Assembly (NCBI GenBank): GCA_028023455.1
Contig: JAQFVV010012510.1
Span: 746,001-810,000, forward strand
Direction: 5' to 3'
DNA length: 64,000 nucleotides
From: Epiperipatus broadwayi
Taxonomy: Eukaryota; Onychophora; Udeonychophora; Euonychophora; Peripatidae
Notes under the pieces: model-generated
What the model was told of the DNA's origin: nothing
What the model saw: only the letters and a program-made list of their open reading frames with translations
Database searches by the model: none
Part shown: positions 46,200 to 56,357 of the stretch, piece by piece
Layout of the letters: every line of letters starts with the position of its first letter
Numbering within the stretch: position 1 is the stretch's first letter
Position numbers and translations under genes: made by a program

Positions 46200-48597
46200 T
46201 TGCAACATACGGTGGCCGTTCGAGGGCGCCACCAAGTATTTCTGCCTAAACCGTATTATAAAGGTACAAATATTGGAAATACAAGAGGAGTAGGATTCAT
46301 TATAAATAAAATATGGAAGAACAATATTGTGGAGATTGATGGTGTATCGGACAGAGTGGTAAGATTAGTTATACAACTTAATAGCAGATATCAAATGGAG
46401 ATAATTCAGGTTTATGTCCCAACAAGTTCTCATAGTGATGAAGTAGTAGAAGATTTTTATATGTATGTATAAAAAAGGCTTTTGATCAGAGTAAACAACA
46501 TTTCAAAATTGTTATGGGAGACTTTAATGCTAAAAATGGTAAACAAATGAAAGGGCTGTAGATAATTTTGGTTATAGTAATAGAAATGAGAGAGGACATA
46601 GACTTGTGGAGTAACTTTATATTATGAATTCTTTTTTTGAAAAAAATGTTAAAAGGAAATAGACATGGAAGCATCCAAATGAAGGTACAGCAAAATTGGA
46701 TTATATTTTGACTAAAAGAAAATACATATTTCAAGATTGTAATGTTCTTAATAAATTTAACACAGGAAGTGATCATCGATTAGTAAGATGTAAGATACGT
46801 GTTAATGCAAAACTAGAGAGACAAAAATTTATTAAGAAAAACAATATTTACAGTTGATATTCCTAATCTTCAGAAACATTCTAATGAATTTAAATTAGAA
46901 CTTACAAATCAGTTTTAAGTATTAGTAGATTTTGAACATGATTCAGATTTGAATAAAATTAATATGAAAATAACTGATACACTTTTAAAAACTGCAACAA
47001 AGATAGCTGGTAGAAAAAAGCTCAAGTGACCAATACAATTTCTACAAAGACTAGAGAATTTATGAAGCAAAGAAGGAATATGAAGATATACAAAAATAAT
47101 ACATTAAAAAGAATAGAATATCTCAAATTTTGTAAAATGGTGCAGAAAAGAGTTGAATATGATATAAGAAAATATAACTGTGAACTAGCAAGGAAAGCTG
47201 TAGAAGAGAATAAAAGTCTCAAGATAGTAAAACAAAATTTTGGAATTGGTAGGAAATTTATATCTGCAATAAGAAAAAAAGATGGAATTATTACTAAAAA
47301 AAGAGATGACATCATGAAATGATTGGAAGACTTTTATCAAGAATTATGTAGTAATAAAGAATAAGTACTTCCTATATCTATTACATCTTCTGAATTGCTC
47401 AGAATTTTAAATGAAGAAGTGAGACATGCAATTAAATGTATGAAGAAAGGAAAGGCTCCAGGTAATGATGGAATTATAATTGATATATTAAAAGAAGCAG
47501 GTGAAGAAATAGAAAATTTTTTATCAAAGTTATATACCAAATGTCTAAATGATAAAGATGTACCAGATGATTGGAAGAATGCAGTATTAATATTAATAAT
47601 TAAAAAAGGTGATAAAGAAGATATTAGAAATTACAGACCTATCAGCCTTTTATCAGTTTTATATAAAATTTTTACCAAGATAATTATAACTTGTCTACAG
47701 AGAACATTGGATTTCTACCAACCAAGAGAACAAGCTGGATTTAAAAGTAATTTTAGTACAGGAGATCATATCCAGGTATTGAGAGAAGTTACACAAAGGA
47801 AAAATGAATATGAGTTGCCATTATGCTTTGGATTTGTAGATTATGAAAAGACATTTGATTCTATAAACATTTCTTCACTGATTAAAGCATTGGATCATCA
47901 AGGTATAGATCCAAGATATTGTCATATTTTAAAGAATATTTATAAAAATGCAACAGCAACAATTAGATTACATAACGATAGTAGGAAAATCAACATTAAA
48001 AAGGGTGTAAGACAGGGTGATTCCATATCTCAAAATTTTTTACAGCAGTGCTGCAAGAAGTATTTTGTGGATTAAAATGAGAAGCTAAAGAAATCAAAGT
48101 ATATGGAGATTATTTAAGTCATTTAGATTTTGCAGATGATGTAGTTGTTTTTGCAAATAATGCTTTAGAGCTGCAGGAGTTATCAGATGAAAGTAGAAAA
48201 GTAGGACTAACAATAAATGTTAAAAAGACTAAAGTAATGTTTAATGGATTTTCTCAAAATATGAAAATAAAGATTGATTATGATGAGTTAGAAGAAGTTA
48301 ACAGTTACAAATACCTTGGTCACATTATTAATATAGATGGAAACATAATGGATAAAATTAATCATAGAATTAAACTTGGTTGGAGTGCTTTTGGTAGAAA
48401 TAACTTCATACTAAAAGGAAATATGCCTATGTGTTTGAAAAGGAAGGTTTTTAATAAATGTATTTTACCAGTTCTTACTTATGGATCTGAGACTTGGACA
48501 CTTAATAGAAGAGCAATAGAGACTTCAGATCACTCAAAGAAGCATGTTGGAAGTTACAAGAAGAGATCGAAAACGCAATATGTGGATAAGAGAACAA
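46200..48597 (+). pseudogene. RTE-type non-LTR retrotransposon, endonuclease and RT part
   Basis: Frames in order: an endonuclease start (TRGVGFIINK, then VYVPTSSHSD) at 46200-46472; after a frameshift MGDFNAKNG near 46515 and GSDHRLVRC near 46770 (endonuclease/exonuclease/phosphatase fold motifs); linker at 47026-47322; reverse transcriptase at 47395-48075 with GKAPGNDGI, NYRPISLLSVLYKIFTKII, EQAGFKSNFSTGDHI, GFVDYEKTFDS and KKGVRQGD. After a further frameshift LDFADDVVVFA (FADD catalytic pair) lies near 48130 and YKYLGHIINIDG near 48310. The motif order and wording are those of the RTE clade. Several frameshifts and stops make it non-functional. It breaks off at the array insertion (48598) and resumes at 53826. 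Confidence 0.9.
48585..48597. repeat. Left target-site duplication of the array
   Basis: GATAAGAGAACAA, repeated exactly at 53826-53838. It lies in RTE coding sequence (residues IREQ). Confidence 0.9.
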
Positions 48598-48648
48598 TTC
48601 AAAATACAGCAAAACTCTCCATATAGTATTGCCATCTTGTGCTAACAA
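48598..48648 (-). repeat. Inverted cap at the array's left end
   Basis: Exact reverse complement of 49068-49118 in the first unit, including the CAATACTA variant that most units lack. A hairpin-forming cap derived from the adjacent unit is implied. Confidence 0.85.
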
Positions 48649-48951
48649 CAATTATTTAATAACAATTATTGTGCTAGTATGAGATAGTGATCATGTGATG
48701 TTGAGTGGTTTAACACCAATCCTGCCTAATAGGATAGTGGTGGCTATGGTTGTTAAAGAGCCAAAGACACCAAAATGTATGGGTACTGAATTGAGTTCAG
48801 ACCCATATGACTATATAAGCTATTGAGCTTGGGTTGAAAATATTAATAGTGATTTCAATTTCAATCTCATAGTTTTGTAGTTAAATAGAGTTAAAAGGTG
48901 GTTTGCTGGAGGGTTGCATTAGATCCTAAGATCTAGGTGCAGTGCTCTCCA

Positions 48952-49010
48952 ATCCAAGACTCCTCACTGATGAAGGCCACAAGCCAGAAACTAGTCTGGG
49001 GATATTGGAT
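48952..49010 (+). ncRNA. Hammerhead ribozyme, array unit 1
   Basis: Stem I AUCCAA/UUGGAU and UCCUCA/UGGGGA (one U-G) around an internal loop GAC/UA; core CUGAUGA; stem II GGC/GCC with loop CACAA and an A-A mismatch at 10.1-11.1; GAAA; stem III A-U, C-G, loop UA; GUC triplet, predicted cleavage between 48996 and 48997. Confidence 0.85.
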
Positions 49011-49418
49011 GAGTAGGCACTAGATAGGGATTTTATGCACAAGCCTTCTGGCATTCATTGATTGCTCTTGTTAGCACAAGATGGCAATACTATATGGAGA
49101 GTTTTGCTGTATTTTGAATTGTTTAATAACAATTATTATGCTAGTATGAGATAGTGATCATGTGATGTTGAGTGGTTTAACACCAATCCTGCCTAATAGG
49201 ATAGTGGTGGCTATGGTTGTTAAAGAGCCAAAGACACCAAAATGTATGGGTACTGAATTGAGTTCAGACCCATATGACTATATAAGCTATTGAGCTTGGG
49301 TTGAAAATATTAATAGTGATTTCAATTTCAATCTCATAGTTTTGTAGTTAAATAGAGTTAAAAGGTGGTTTGCTGGAGGGTTGCATTAGATCCTAAGATC
49401 TAGGTGCAGTGCTCTCCA

Positions 49419-49477
49419 ATCCAAGGCTCCTCACTGATGAAGGCCACAAGCCAGAAACTAGTCTGGGGATATTGGAT
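49419..49477 (+). ncRNA. Hammerhead ribozyme, array unit 2
   Basis: As unit 1 but with stem I internal loop GGC/UA, the form common to units 2-9 and 11. Confidence 0.85.
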
Positions 49478-49884
49478 GAGTAGGCACTAGATAGGGATTT
49501 TATGCACAAGCCTTCTGGCATCCATTGATTGCTCTTGTTAGCACAAGATGGCACTACTATATGGAGAGTTTTGCTGTATTTTGAATTGTTTAATAACAAT
49601 TATTGTGCTAGTATGAGATAGTGATCATGTGATGTTGAGTGGTTTAACACCAATCCTGCCTAATAGGATAGTGGTGGCTATGGTTGTTAAAGAGCCAAAG
49701 ACACCAAAATGTATGGGTACTGAATTGAGTTCAGACCCATATGACTATATAAGCTATTGAGCTTGGGTTGAAAATATTAATAGTGTTTTCAATTTCAATC
49801 TCATAGTTTTGTAGTTAAATAGAGTTAAAAGGTGGGTGCTGGAGGGTTGCATTAGATCCTAAGATCTAGGTGCAGTGCTCTCCA

Positions 49885-49943
49885 ATCCAAGGCTCCTCAC
49901 TGATGAAGGCCACAAGCCAGAAACTAGTCTGGGGATATTGGAT
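49885..49943 (+). ncRNA. Hammerhead ribozyme, array unit 3
   Basis: Identical to unit 2 over the ribozyme; core at 49900. Confidence 0.85.
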
Positions 49944-50350
49944 GAGTAGGCACTAGATAGGGATTTTATGCACAAGCCTTCTGGCATCCATTGATTGCTC
50001 TTGTTAGCACAAGATGGCACTACTATATGGAGAGTTTTGCTGTATTTTGAATTGTTTAATAACAATTATTGTGCTAGTATGAGATAGTGATCATGTGATG
50101 TTTAGTGGTTTAACACCAATCCTGCCTAATAGGATAGTGGTGGCTATGGTTGTTAAAGAGCCAAAGACACCAAAATGTATGGGTACTGAATTGAGTTCAG
50201 ACCCATATGACTATATAAGCTATTGAGCTTGGGTTGAAAATATTAATAGTGTTTTCAATTTCAATCTCATAGTTTTGTAGTTAAATAGAGTTAAAAGGTG
50301 GGTGCTGGAGGGTTGCATTAGATCCTAAGATCTAGGTGCAGTGCTCTCCA

Positions 50351-50409
50351 ATCCAAGGCTCCTCACTGATGAAGGCCACAAGCCAGAAACTAGTCTGGGG
50401 ATATTGGAT
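50351..50409 (+). ncRNA. Hammerhead ribozyme, array unit 4
   Basis: Identical to unit 2; core at 50366. This unit has TTTAGTGG at its upstream marker site. Confidence 0.85.
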
Positions 50410-50816
50410 GAGTAGGCACTAGATAGGGATTTTATGCACAAGCCTTCTGGCATCCATTGATTGCTCTTGTTAGCACAAGATGGCACTACTATATGGAGAG
50501 TTTTGCTGTATTTTGAATTGTTTAATAACAATTATTGTGCTAGTATGAGATAGTGATCATGTGATGTTGAGTGGTTTAACACCAATCCTGCCTAATAGGA
50601 TAGTGGTGGCTATGGTTGTTAAAGAGCCAAAGACACCAAAATGTATGGGTACTGAATTGAGTTCAGACCCATATGACTATATAAGCTATTGAGCTTGGGT
50701 TGAAAATATTAATAGTGTTTTCAATTTCAATCTCATAGTTTTGTAGTTAAATAGAGTTAAAAGGTGGGTGCTGGAGGGTTGCATTAGATCCTAAGATCTA
50801 GGTGCAGTGCTCTCCA

Positions 50817-50875
50817 ATCCAAGGCTCCTCACTGATGAAGGCCACAAGCCAGAAACTAGTCTGGGGATATTGGAT
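50817..50875 (+). ncRNA. Hammerhead ribozyme, array unit 5
   Basis: Identical to unit 2; core at 50832; marker TTGAGTGG. Confidence 0.85.
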
Positions 50876-51282
50876 GAGTAGGCACTAGATAGGGATTTTA
50901 TGCACAAGCCTTCTGGCATCCATTGATTGCTCTTGTTAGCACAAGATGGCACTACTATATGGAGAGTTTTGCTGTATTTTGAATTGTTTAATAACAATTA
51001 TTGTGCTAGTATGAGATAGTGATCATGTGATGTTTAGTGGTTTAACACCAATCCTGCCTAATAGGATAGTGGTGGCTATGGTTGTTAAAGAGCCAAAGAC
51101 ACCAAAATGTATGGGTACTGAATTGAGTTCAGACCCATATGACTATATAAGCTATTGAGCTTGGGTTGAAAATATTAATAGTGTTTTCAATTTCAATCTC
51201 ATAGTTTTGTAGTTAAATAGAGTTAAAAGGTGGGTGCTGGAGGGTTGCATTAGATCCTAAGATCTAGGTGCAGTGCTCTCCA

Positions 51283-51341
51283 ATCCAAGGCTCCTCACTG
51301 ATGAAGGCCACAAGCCAGAAACTAGTCTGGGGATATTGGAT
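51283..51341 (+). ncRNA. Hammerhead ribozyme, array unit 6
   Basis: Identical to unit 2; core at 51298; marker TTTAGTGG. Confidence 0.85.
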
Positions 51342-51748
51342 GAGTAGGCACTAGATAGGGATTTTATGCACAAGCCTTCTGGCATCCATTGATTGCTCTT
51401 GTTAGCACAAGATGGCACTACTATATGGAGAGTTTTGCTGTATTTTGAATTGTTTAATAACAATTATTGTGCTAGTATGAGATAGTGATCATGTGATGTT
51501 GAGTGGTTTAACACCAATCCTGCCTAATAGGATAGTGGTGGCTATGGTTGTTAAAGAGCCAAAGACACCAAAATGTATGGGTACTGAATTGAGTTCAGAC
51601 CCATATGACTATATAAGCTATTGAGCTTGGGTTGAAAATATTAATAGTGTTTTCAATTTCAATCTCATAGTTTTGTAGTTAAATAGAGTTAAAAGGTGGG
51701 TGCTGGAGGGTTGCATTAGATCCTAAGATCTAGGTGCAGTGCTCTCCA

Positions 51749-51807
51749 ATCCAAGGCTCCTCACTGATGAAGGCCACAAGCCAGAAACTAGTCTGGGGAT
51801 ATTGGAT
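51749..51807 (+). ncRNA. Hammerhead ribozyme, array unit 7
   Basis: Identical to unit 2; core at 51764; marker TTGAGTGG. Confidence 0.85.
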
Positions 51808-52214
51808 GAGTAGGCACTAGATAGGGATTTTATGCACAAGCCTTCTGGCATCCATTGATTGCTCTTGTTAGCACAAGATGGCACTACTATATGGAGAGTT
51901 TTGCTGTATTTTGAATTGTTTAATAACAATTATTGTGCTAGTATGAGATAGTGATCATGTGATGTTTAGTGGTTTAACACCAATCCTGCCTAATAGGATA
52001 GTGGTGGCTATGGTTGTTAAAGAGCCAAAGACACCAAAATGTATGGGTACTGAATTGAGTTCAGACCCATATGACTATATAAGCTATTGAGCTTGGGTTG
52101 AAAATATTAATAGTGTTTTCAATTTCAATCTCATAGTTTTGTAGTTAAATAGAGTTAAAAGGTGGGTGCTGGAGGGTTGCATTAGATCCTAAGATCTAGG
52201 TGCAGTGCTCTCCA

Positions 52215-52273
52215 ATCCAAGGCTCCTCACTGATGAAGGCCACAAGCCAGAAACTAGTCTGGGGATATTGGAT
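52215..52273 (+). ncRNA. Hammerhead ribozyme, array unit 8
   Basis: Identical to unit 2; core at 52230; marker TTTAGTGG. Confidence 0.85.
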
Positions 52274-52680
52274 GAGTAGGCACTAGATAGGGATTTTATG
52301 CACAAGCCTTCTGGCATCCATTGATTGCTCTTGTTAGCACAAGATGGCACTACTATATGGAGAGTTTTGCTGTATTTTGAATTGTTTAATAACAATTATT
52401 GTGCTAGTATGAGATAGTGATCATGTGATGTTGAGTGGTTTAACACCAATCCTGCCTAATAGGATAGTGGTGGCTATGGTTGTTAAAGAGCCAAAGACAC
52501 CAAAATGTATGGGTATTGAATTGAGTTCAGACCCATATGACTATATAAGCTATTGAGCTTGGGTTGAAAATATTAATAGTGTTTTCAATTTCAATCTCAT
52601 AGTTTTGTAGTTAAATAGAGTTAAAAGGTGGGTGCTGGAGGGTTGCATTAGATCCTAAGATCTAGGTGCAGTGCTCTCCA

Positions 52681-52739
52681 ATCCAAGGCTCCTCACTGAT
52701 GAAGGCCACAAGCCAGAAACTAGTCTGGGGATATTGGAT
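52681..52739 (+). ncRNA. Hammerhead ribozyme, array unit 9
   Basis: Identical to unit 2; core at 52696. The unit carries private changes outside the ribozyme (GGGTATTGAA, and CAATACTA as in unit 1). Confidence 0.85.
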
Positions 52740-53147
52740 GAGTAGGCACTAGATAGGGATTTTATGCACAAGCCTTCTGGCATCCATTGATTGCTCTTGT
52801 TAGCACAAGATGGCAATACTATATGGAGAGTTTTGCTGTATTTTGAATTGTTTAATAACAATTATTGTGCTAGTATGAGATAGTGATCATGTGATGTTGA
52901 GTGGTTTAACACCAATCCTGCCTAATAGGATAGTGGTGGCTATGGTTGTTAAAGAGCCAAAGACACCAAAATGTATGGGTACTGAATTGAGTTCAGACCC
53001 ATATGACTATATAAGCTATTGAGCTTGGGTTGAAAATATTAATAGTGATTTCAATTTCAATCTCATAGTTTTGTAGTTAAATAGAGTTAAAAGGTGGTTT
53101 GCTGGAGGGTTGCATTAGATCCTAAGATCTAGGTGCAGTGCTCTCCA

Positions 53148-53206
53148 ATCCAAGACTCCTCACTGATGAAGGCCACAAGCCAGAAACTAGTCTGGGGATA
53201 TTGGAT
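53148..53206 (+). ncRNA. Hammerhead ribozyme, array unit 10
   Basis: Core at 53163; internal loop GAC/UA as in unit 1, and the 467-bp form of the unit. Confidence 0.85.
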
Positions 53207-53613
53207 GAGTAGGCACTAGATAGGGATTTTATGCACAAGCCTTCTGGCATCCATTGATTGCTCTTGTTAGCACAAGATGGCACTACTATATGGAGAGTTT
53301 TGCTGTATTTTGAATTGTTTAATAACAATTATTGTGCTAGTATGAGATAGTGATCATGTGATGTTGAGTGGTTTAACACCAATCCTGCCTAATAGGATAG
53401 TGGTGGCTATGGTTGTTAAAGAGCCAAAGACACCAAAATGTATGGGTACTGAATTGAGTTCAGACCCATATGACTATATAAGCTATTGAGCTTGGGTTGA
53501 AAATATTAATAGTGTTTTCAATTTCAATCTCATAGTTTTGTAGTTAAATAGAGTTAAAAGGTGGGTGCTGGAGGGTTGCATTAGATCCTAAGATCTAGGT
53601 GCAGTGCTCTCAG

Positions 53614-53672
53614 ATCCAAGGCTCCTCACTGATGAAGGCCACAAGCCAGAAACTAGTCTGGGGATATTGGAT
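53614..53672 (+). ncRNA. Hammerhead ribozyme, array unit 11
   Basis: Core at 53629; ribozyme as unit 2. Upstream it reads CTCAGATCC instead of CTCCAATCC, as in the dispersed copies at 15850 and 28641, so this terminal unit keeps an ancestral state. Confidence 0.85.
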
Positions 53673-53825
53673 GAGTAGGCACTAGATAGGGATTTTATGC
53701 ACAAGCCTTCTGGCATCCATTGATTGCTCTTGTTAGCACAAGATGGCACTACTATATGGAGAGTTTTGCTGTATTTTGAATTGTTTAATAACAATTATTG
53801 TGCTAGTATGAGATAGTGATCATGT

Positions 53826-54115
53826 GATAAGAGAACAAACAGGTGTTATTGACCTCGTTGAAAAAATTAAAAGACTGAAGTGGAGTTGGACTGGACATAT
53901 CGCTAGAAGAGATGATAATAGAAGGACAATTGAAATCTTAAACTAGATTCAAAGAGATTGTAAAAGACCCAGAAAGACCACATGTGAGATGGATGGATGA
54001 AATAAGAAAGTATGCAGGGGTGATGTGAAGAAATGAAGCTAAAGATTGGAGAAGCTGGATTGAACTTGGAGACCTTCATCCTGCAGTGGACTGATAATGG
54101 TTGATGATAATGATA
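53826..54115 (+). pseudogene. RTE-type retrotransposon, 3' end after the array
   Basis: Resumes with the right TSD copy (53826-53838) and reads IREQTGVIDLVEKIKRLKWS, then GHIARRDDNRRTIEILN, followed by stops and frameshifts. It parallels the fragment at 34110-34577. It ends near TGGTTGATGATAATGATATTG, an RTE-like short-repeat tail. With the part at 46200-48597 it forms one element. Confidence 0.85.
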
Positions 54116-54124
54116 TTGACCCAA

Positions 54125-56350
54125 TTAATTTTTGGATTAAAATTCTTATGAATATTATTTTGTCTGCAACTAAAAATATAATCATCATAATTATAAATTA
54201 TTTTGAGAAAAAAAAATAATTTCATACATTATACAGTTAATAATCAACTTTATATGATCAAAGGTTACTAAATATAAATTAAAACTATCATTTCTTTGCT
54301 CAATTTTAAATCAATAATCTTATAATTTTTTTCTGAGATATTCAAAATAATGATAATTTTTATCATATGCATAAAAATATATATTTGTAAAATAAAAAAA
54401 TTTACATCATTTACATTATTAAAACCACAGCAATCAACTGTACATTACAACTGTTTATCTAATTTTTATTAATTTTGACTGCAATTACGTAAAATAAATA
54501 AATTCGCAAACTGTTGCTTAAACAAAAAAAAAACCACTGCTACAATAAAATTCAAAGTTTTATTGGTTAGATATTCGAAAAATAAAATTGTTTGCCAATA
54601 GACCATAAAAAGGGCATAATAAATAATTTTTAAAATGTATATTATGTTAATACTTTTCACCACTGCTGCTTTATTTTAATGAATTGTGATATAGGAAATA
54701 TTCTCTGATCACGTAAGAAGTAAAATCGAAAAACATCAAAGAAGAAATTCTAATTTTTTTTTTTAATTATAGTTAGAAAAATTAATAATCTTTAGAAAAT
54801 GTTTATTAATTAATTAATCTTTTTTCCAATTTCAAGCTTTATTTTTTCAATCAGGCTTTTATATATTTCAAATTTAATAAATTAGTTTTTTTCCCCATAG
54901 CAATTCATTATAATTGCTTGCTTTTTTTATGAGAGATTTTTGATTTACCACACATTATGAGGAACCACAATTGATCTCACTATCTGGGGTAAATGAGATA
55001 TTTTCTATTTGCACTAGATAGCACATATTTAACATTGAAAAGAAAAAGATCTGAGAAAACCAATACAATAGCTAACTACAAACTGGTAAATTTCAACAAT
55101 TTTCTAGTCATCATCATTTCCTGTTAAAAAATAACAACAAACAAAAAAAAGATGTTTTTTGGAAAAGCCATATTGATAGAATTACTGATTAAAAGTTAAG
55201 CATTTCATAATCACGTAGTGAATGCATCCATTTGTCATGTTCTTAACAAAAATCTTTAACAGCCAGAAAACAACTAGTCTTCTTTACCGTTCTTCCATGA
55301 TGGGAATACTAAAAAGATCTTAAATCCTGCAATAAACTGTTTCATCTTTTTAAAGATTTCAGTCCAAAATGAAAATGTATCTTCAATTAAAGATGAATCA
55401 CATATAAATCTTTTGAAGCAATCACAAAGGTTACTTGTTTATTAAAAATAAATTTATCTTGTATGATTAATAAAAGTGAGAAAATAGTGGCGCTTCTAAA
55501 TGCTACTAATTACTTGTGGAAATGGAATTAAACAAAATTAGCTTTTTCCTCCATTACTATTACTTTATAAAAATTAGCAATACTCCTTTATTCTCCAGGA
55601 ATATTACCCCCGGTCTCATCGTAAATTATCATCTTAAAGTATACATATTGATGTCTCATTATCAACCCAAGCATAAAATTATATAGTTACGCCTTTAAAG
55701 CCAAATAAATCATTTTAATAATTCAACTTTTTTCTCTTTCCTTTATCAGCACTGGCAGTCCGTCCATCTTTATAAAAGAAAAAAATCTTCATACATGACT
55801 TTTTTTTTCATTTCATTACAACAAATTTAATTTATACTTCAGGCTAAATAAATTTCAAAAACGGATATTCCAAAGTCTACATAGTCCATATAAAAATTAA
55901 TAAACTATATTGAGTAATAAAAAAAAAATAGCTCAATCTATTTTAAACTTTTAAATTTACATGATCATCTAACACACTATACTATCAAGATTCATAATTT
56001 TATCTTCCTCTCAAATATATTGTTCTTGGATATTTAAACATTTGGAATATCATTTTAAAGAATATGTAATCTATATCTATTGTCAGATTAAATTTTTATA
56101 CTCAAAACTAAAATTTAAACAACTATACCAATAAAAAGATCCACAAAAAAACAATGTCAGACTTATTGAATATATGAGACATGAAAGCACCATTATCATA
56201 TTTGAAAATAAAAGGGAAACCATAGATTCAGTACCCATATAATTACATCTCTATCATTAAATAGAAAGCTATATCAGAATATAATCATATTTTTATTTTT
56301 ACAGCCAGTATAACAACACTAATACCATAACACCAACTCCTATTTTAGAT
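54125..56350. other. AT-rich intron sequence
   Basis: No supported feature; homopolymer tracts only. Confidence 0.5.
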
Positions 56351-56357
56351 GTGAAAA

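Larger units (their letters stand above)
48598..53825 (+). mobile_element. Tandem array of 11 hammerhead-bearing units (466/467 bp)
   Basis: Head-to-tail repeats, each with one ribozyme. Ribozyme cores (CTGATGA) start at 48967, 49434, 49900, 50366, 50832, 51298, 51764, 52230, 52696, 53163 and 53629, giving periods of 467, 466 (seven times), 467 and 466. The 467-bp form has GGTGGTTTGCTGG where the 466-bp form has GGTGGGTGCTGG. Inner copies are almost identical; copies 1, 2 and 10 share the longer form. The array starts with a 51-bp inverted copy of the unit's end (48598-48648) and stops mid-unit at GTGATCATGTGAT. A 13-bp TSD brackets it. It has no protein-coding capacity: the repeated 68-residue minus-strand frame is a by-product. 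Likely a retrozyme-like non-autonomous retroelement; a satellite expanded by unequal exchange is the alternative for copy number. Confidence 0.9.

Noticed and set aside
47022-47315. Minus-strand frames over the RTE element (47022-47315, 47337-47540, 46486-46776)
   Set aside because: Antisense shadows of the RTE coding frames.
49393-53794. Ten nearly identical 68-residue minus-strand open frames
   Set aside because: They are antisense readings of the non-coding repeat unit, exist because the unit is tandemly copied, and show no protein domain.
48598-53825. CRISPR-like array
   Set aside because: The repeats are 466 bp with no spacers, the genome is eukaryotic, and the unit is a ribozyme-bearing retroelement.
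53903-54124. 73-residue minus-strand open frame
   Set aside because: Antisense to the RTE 3' end.
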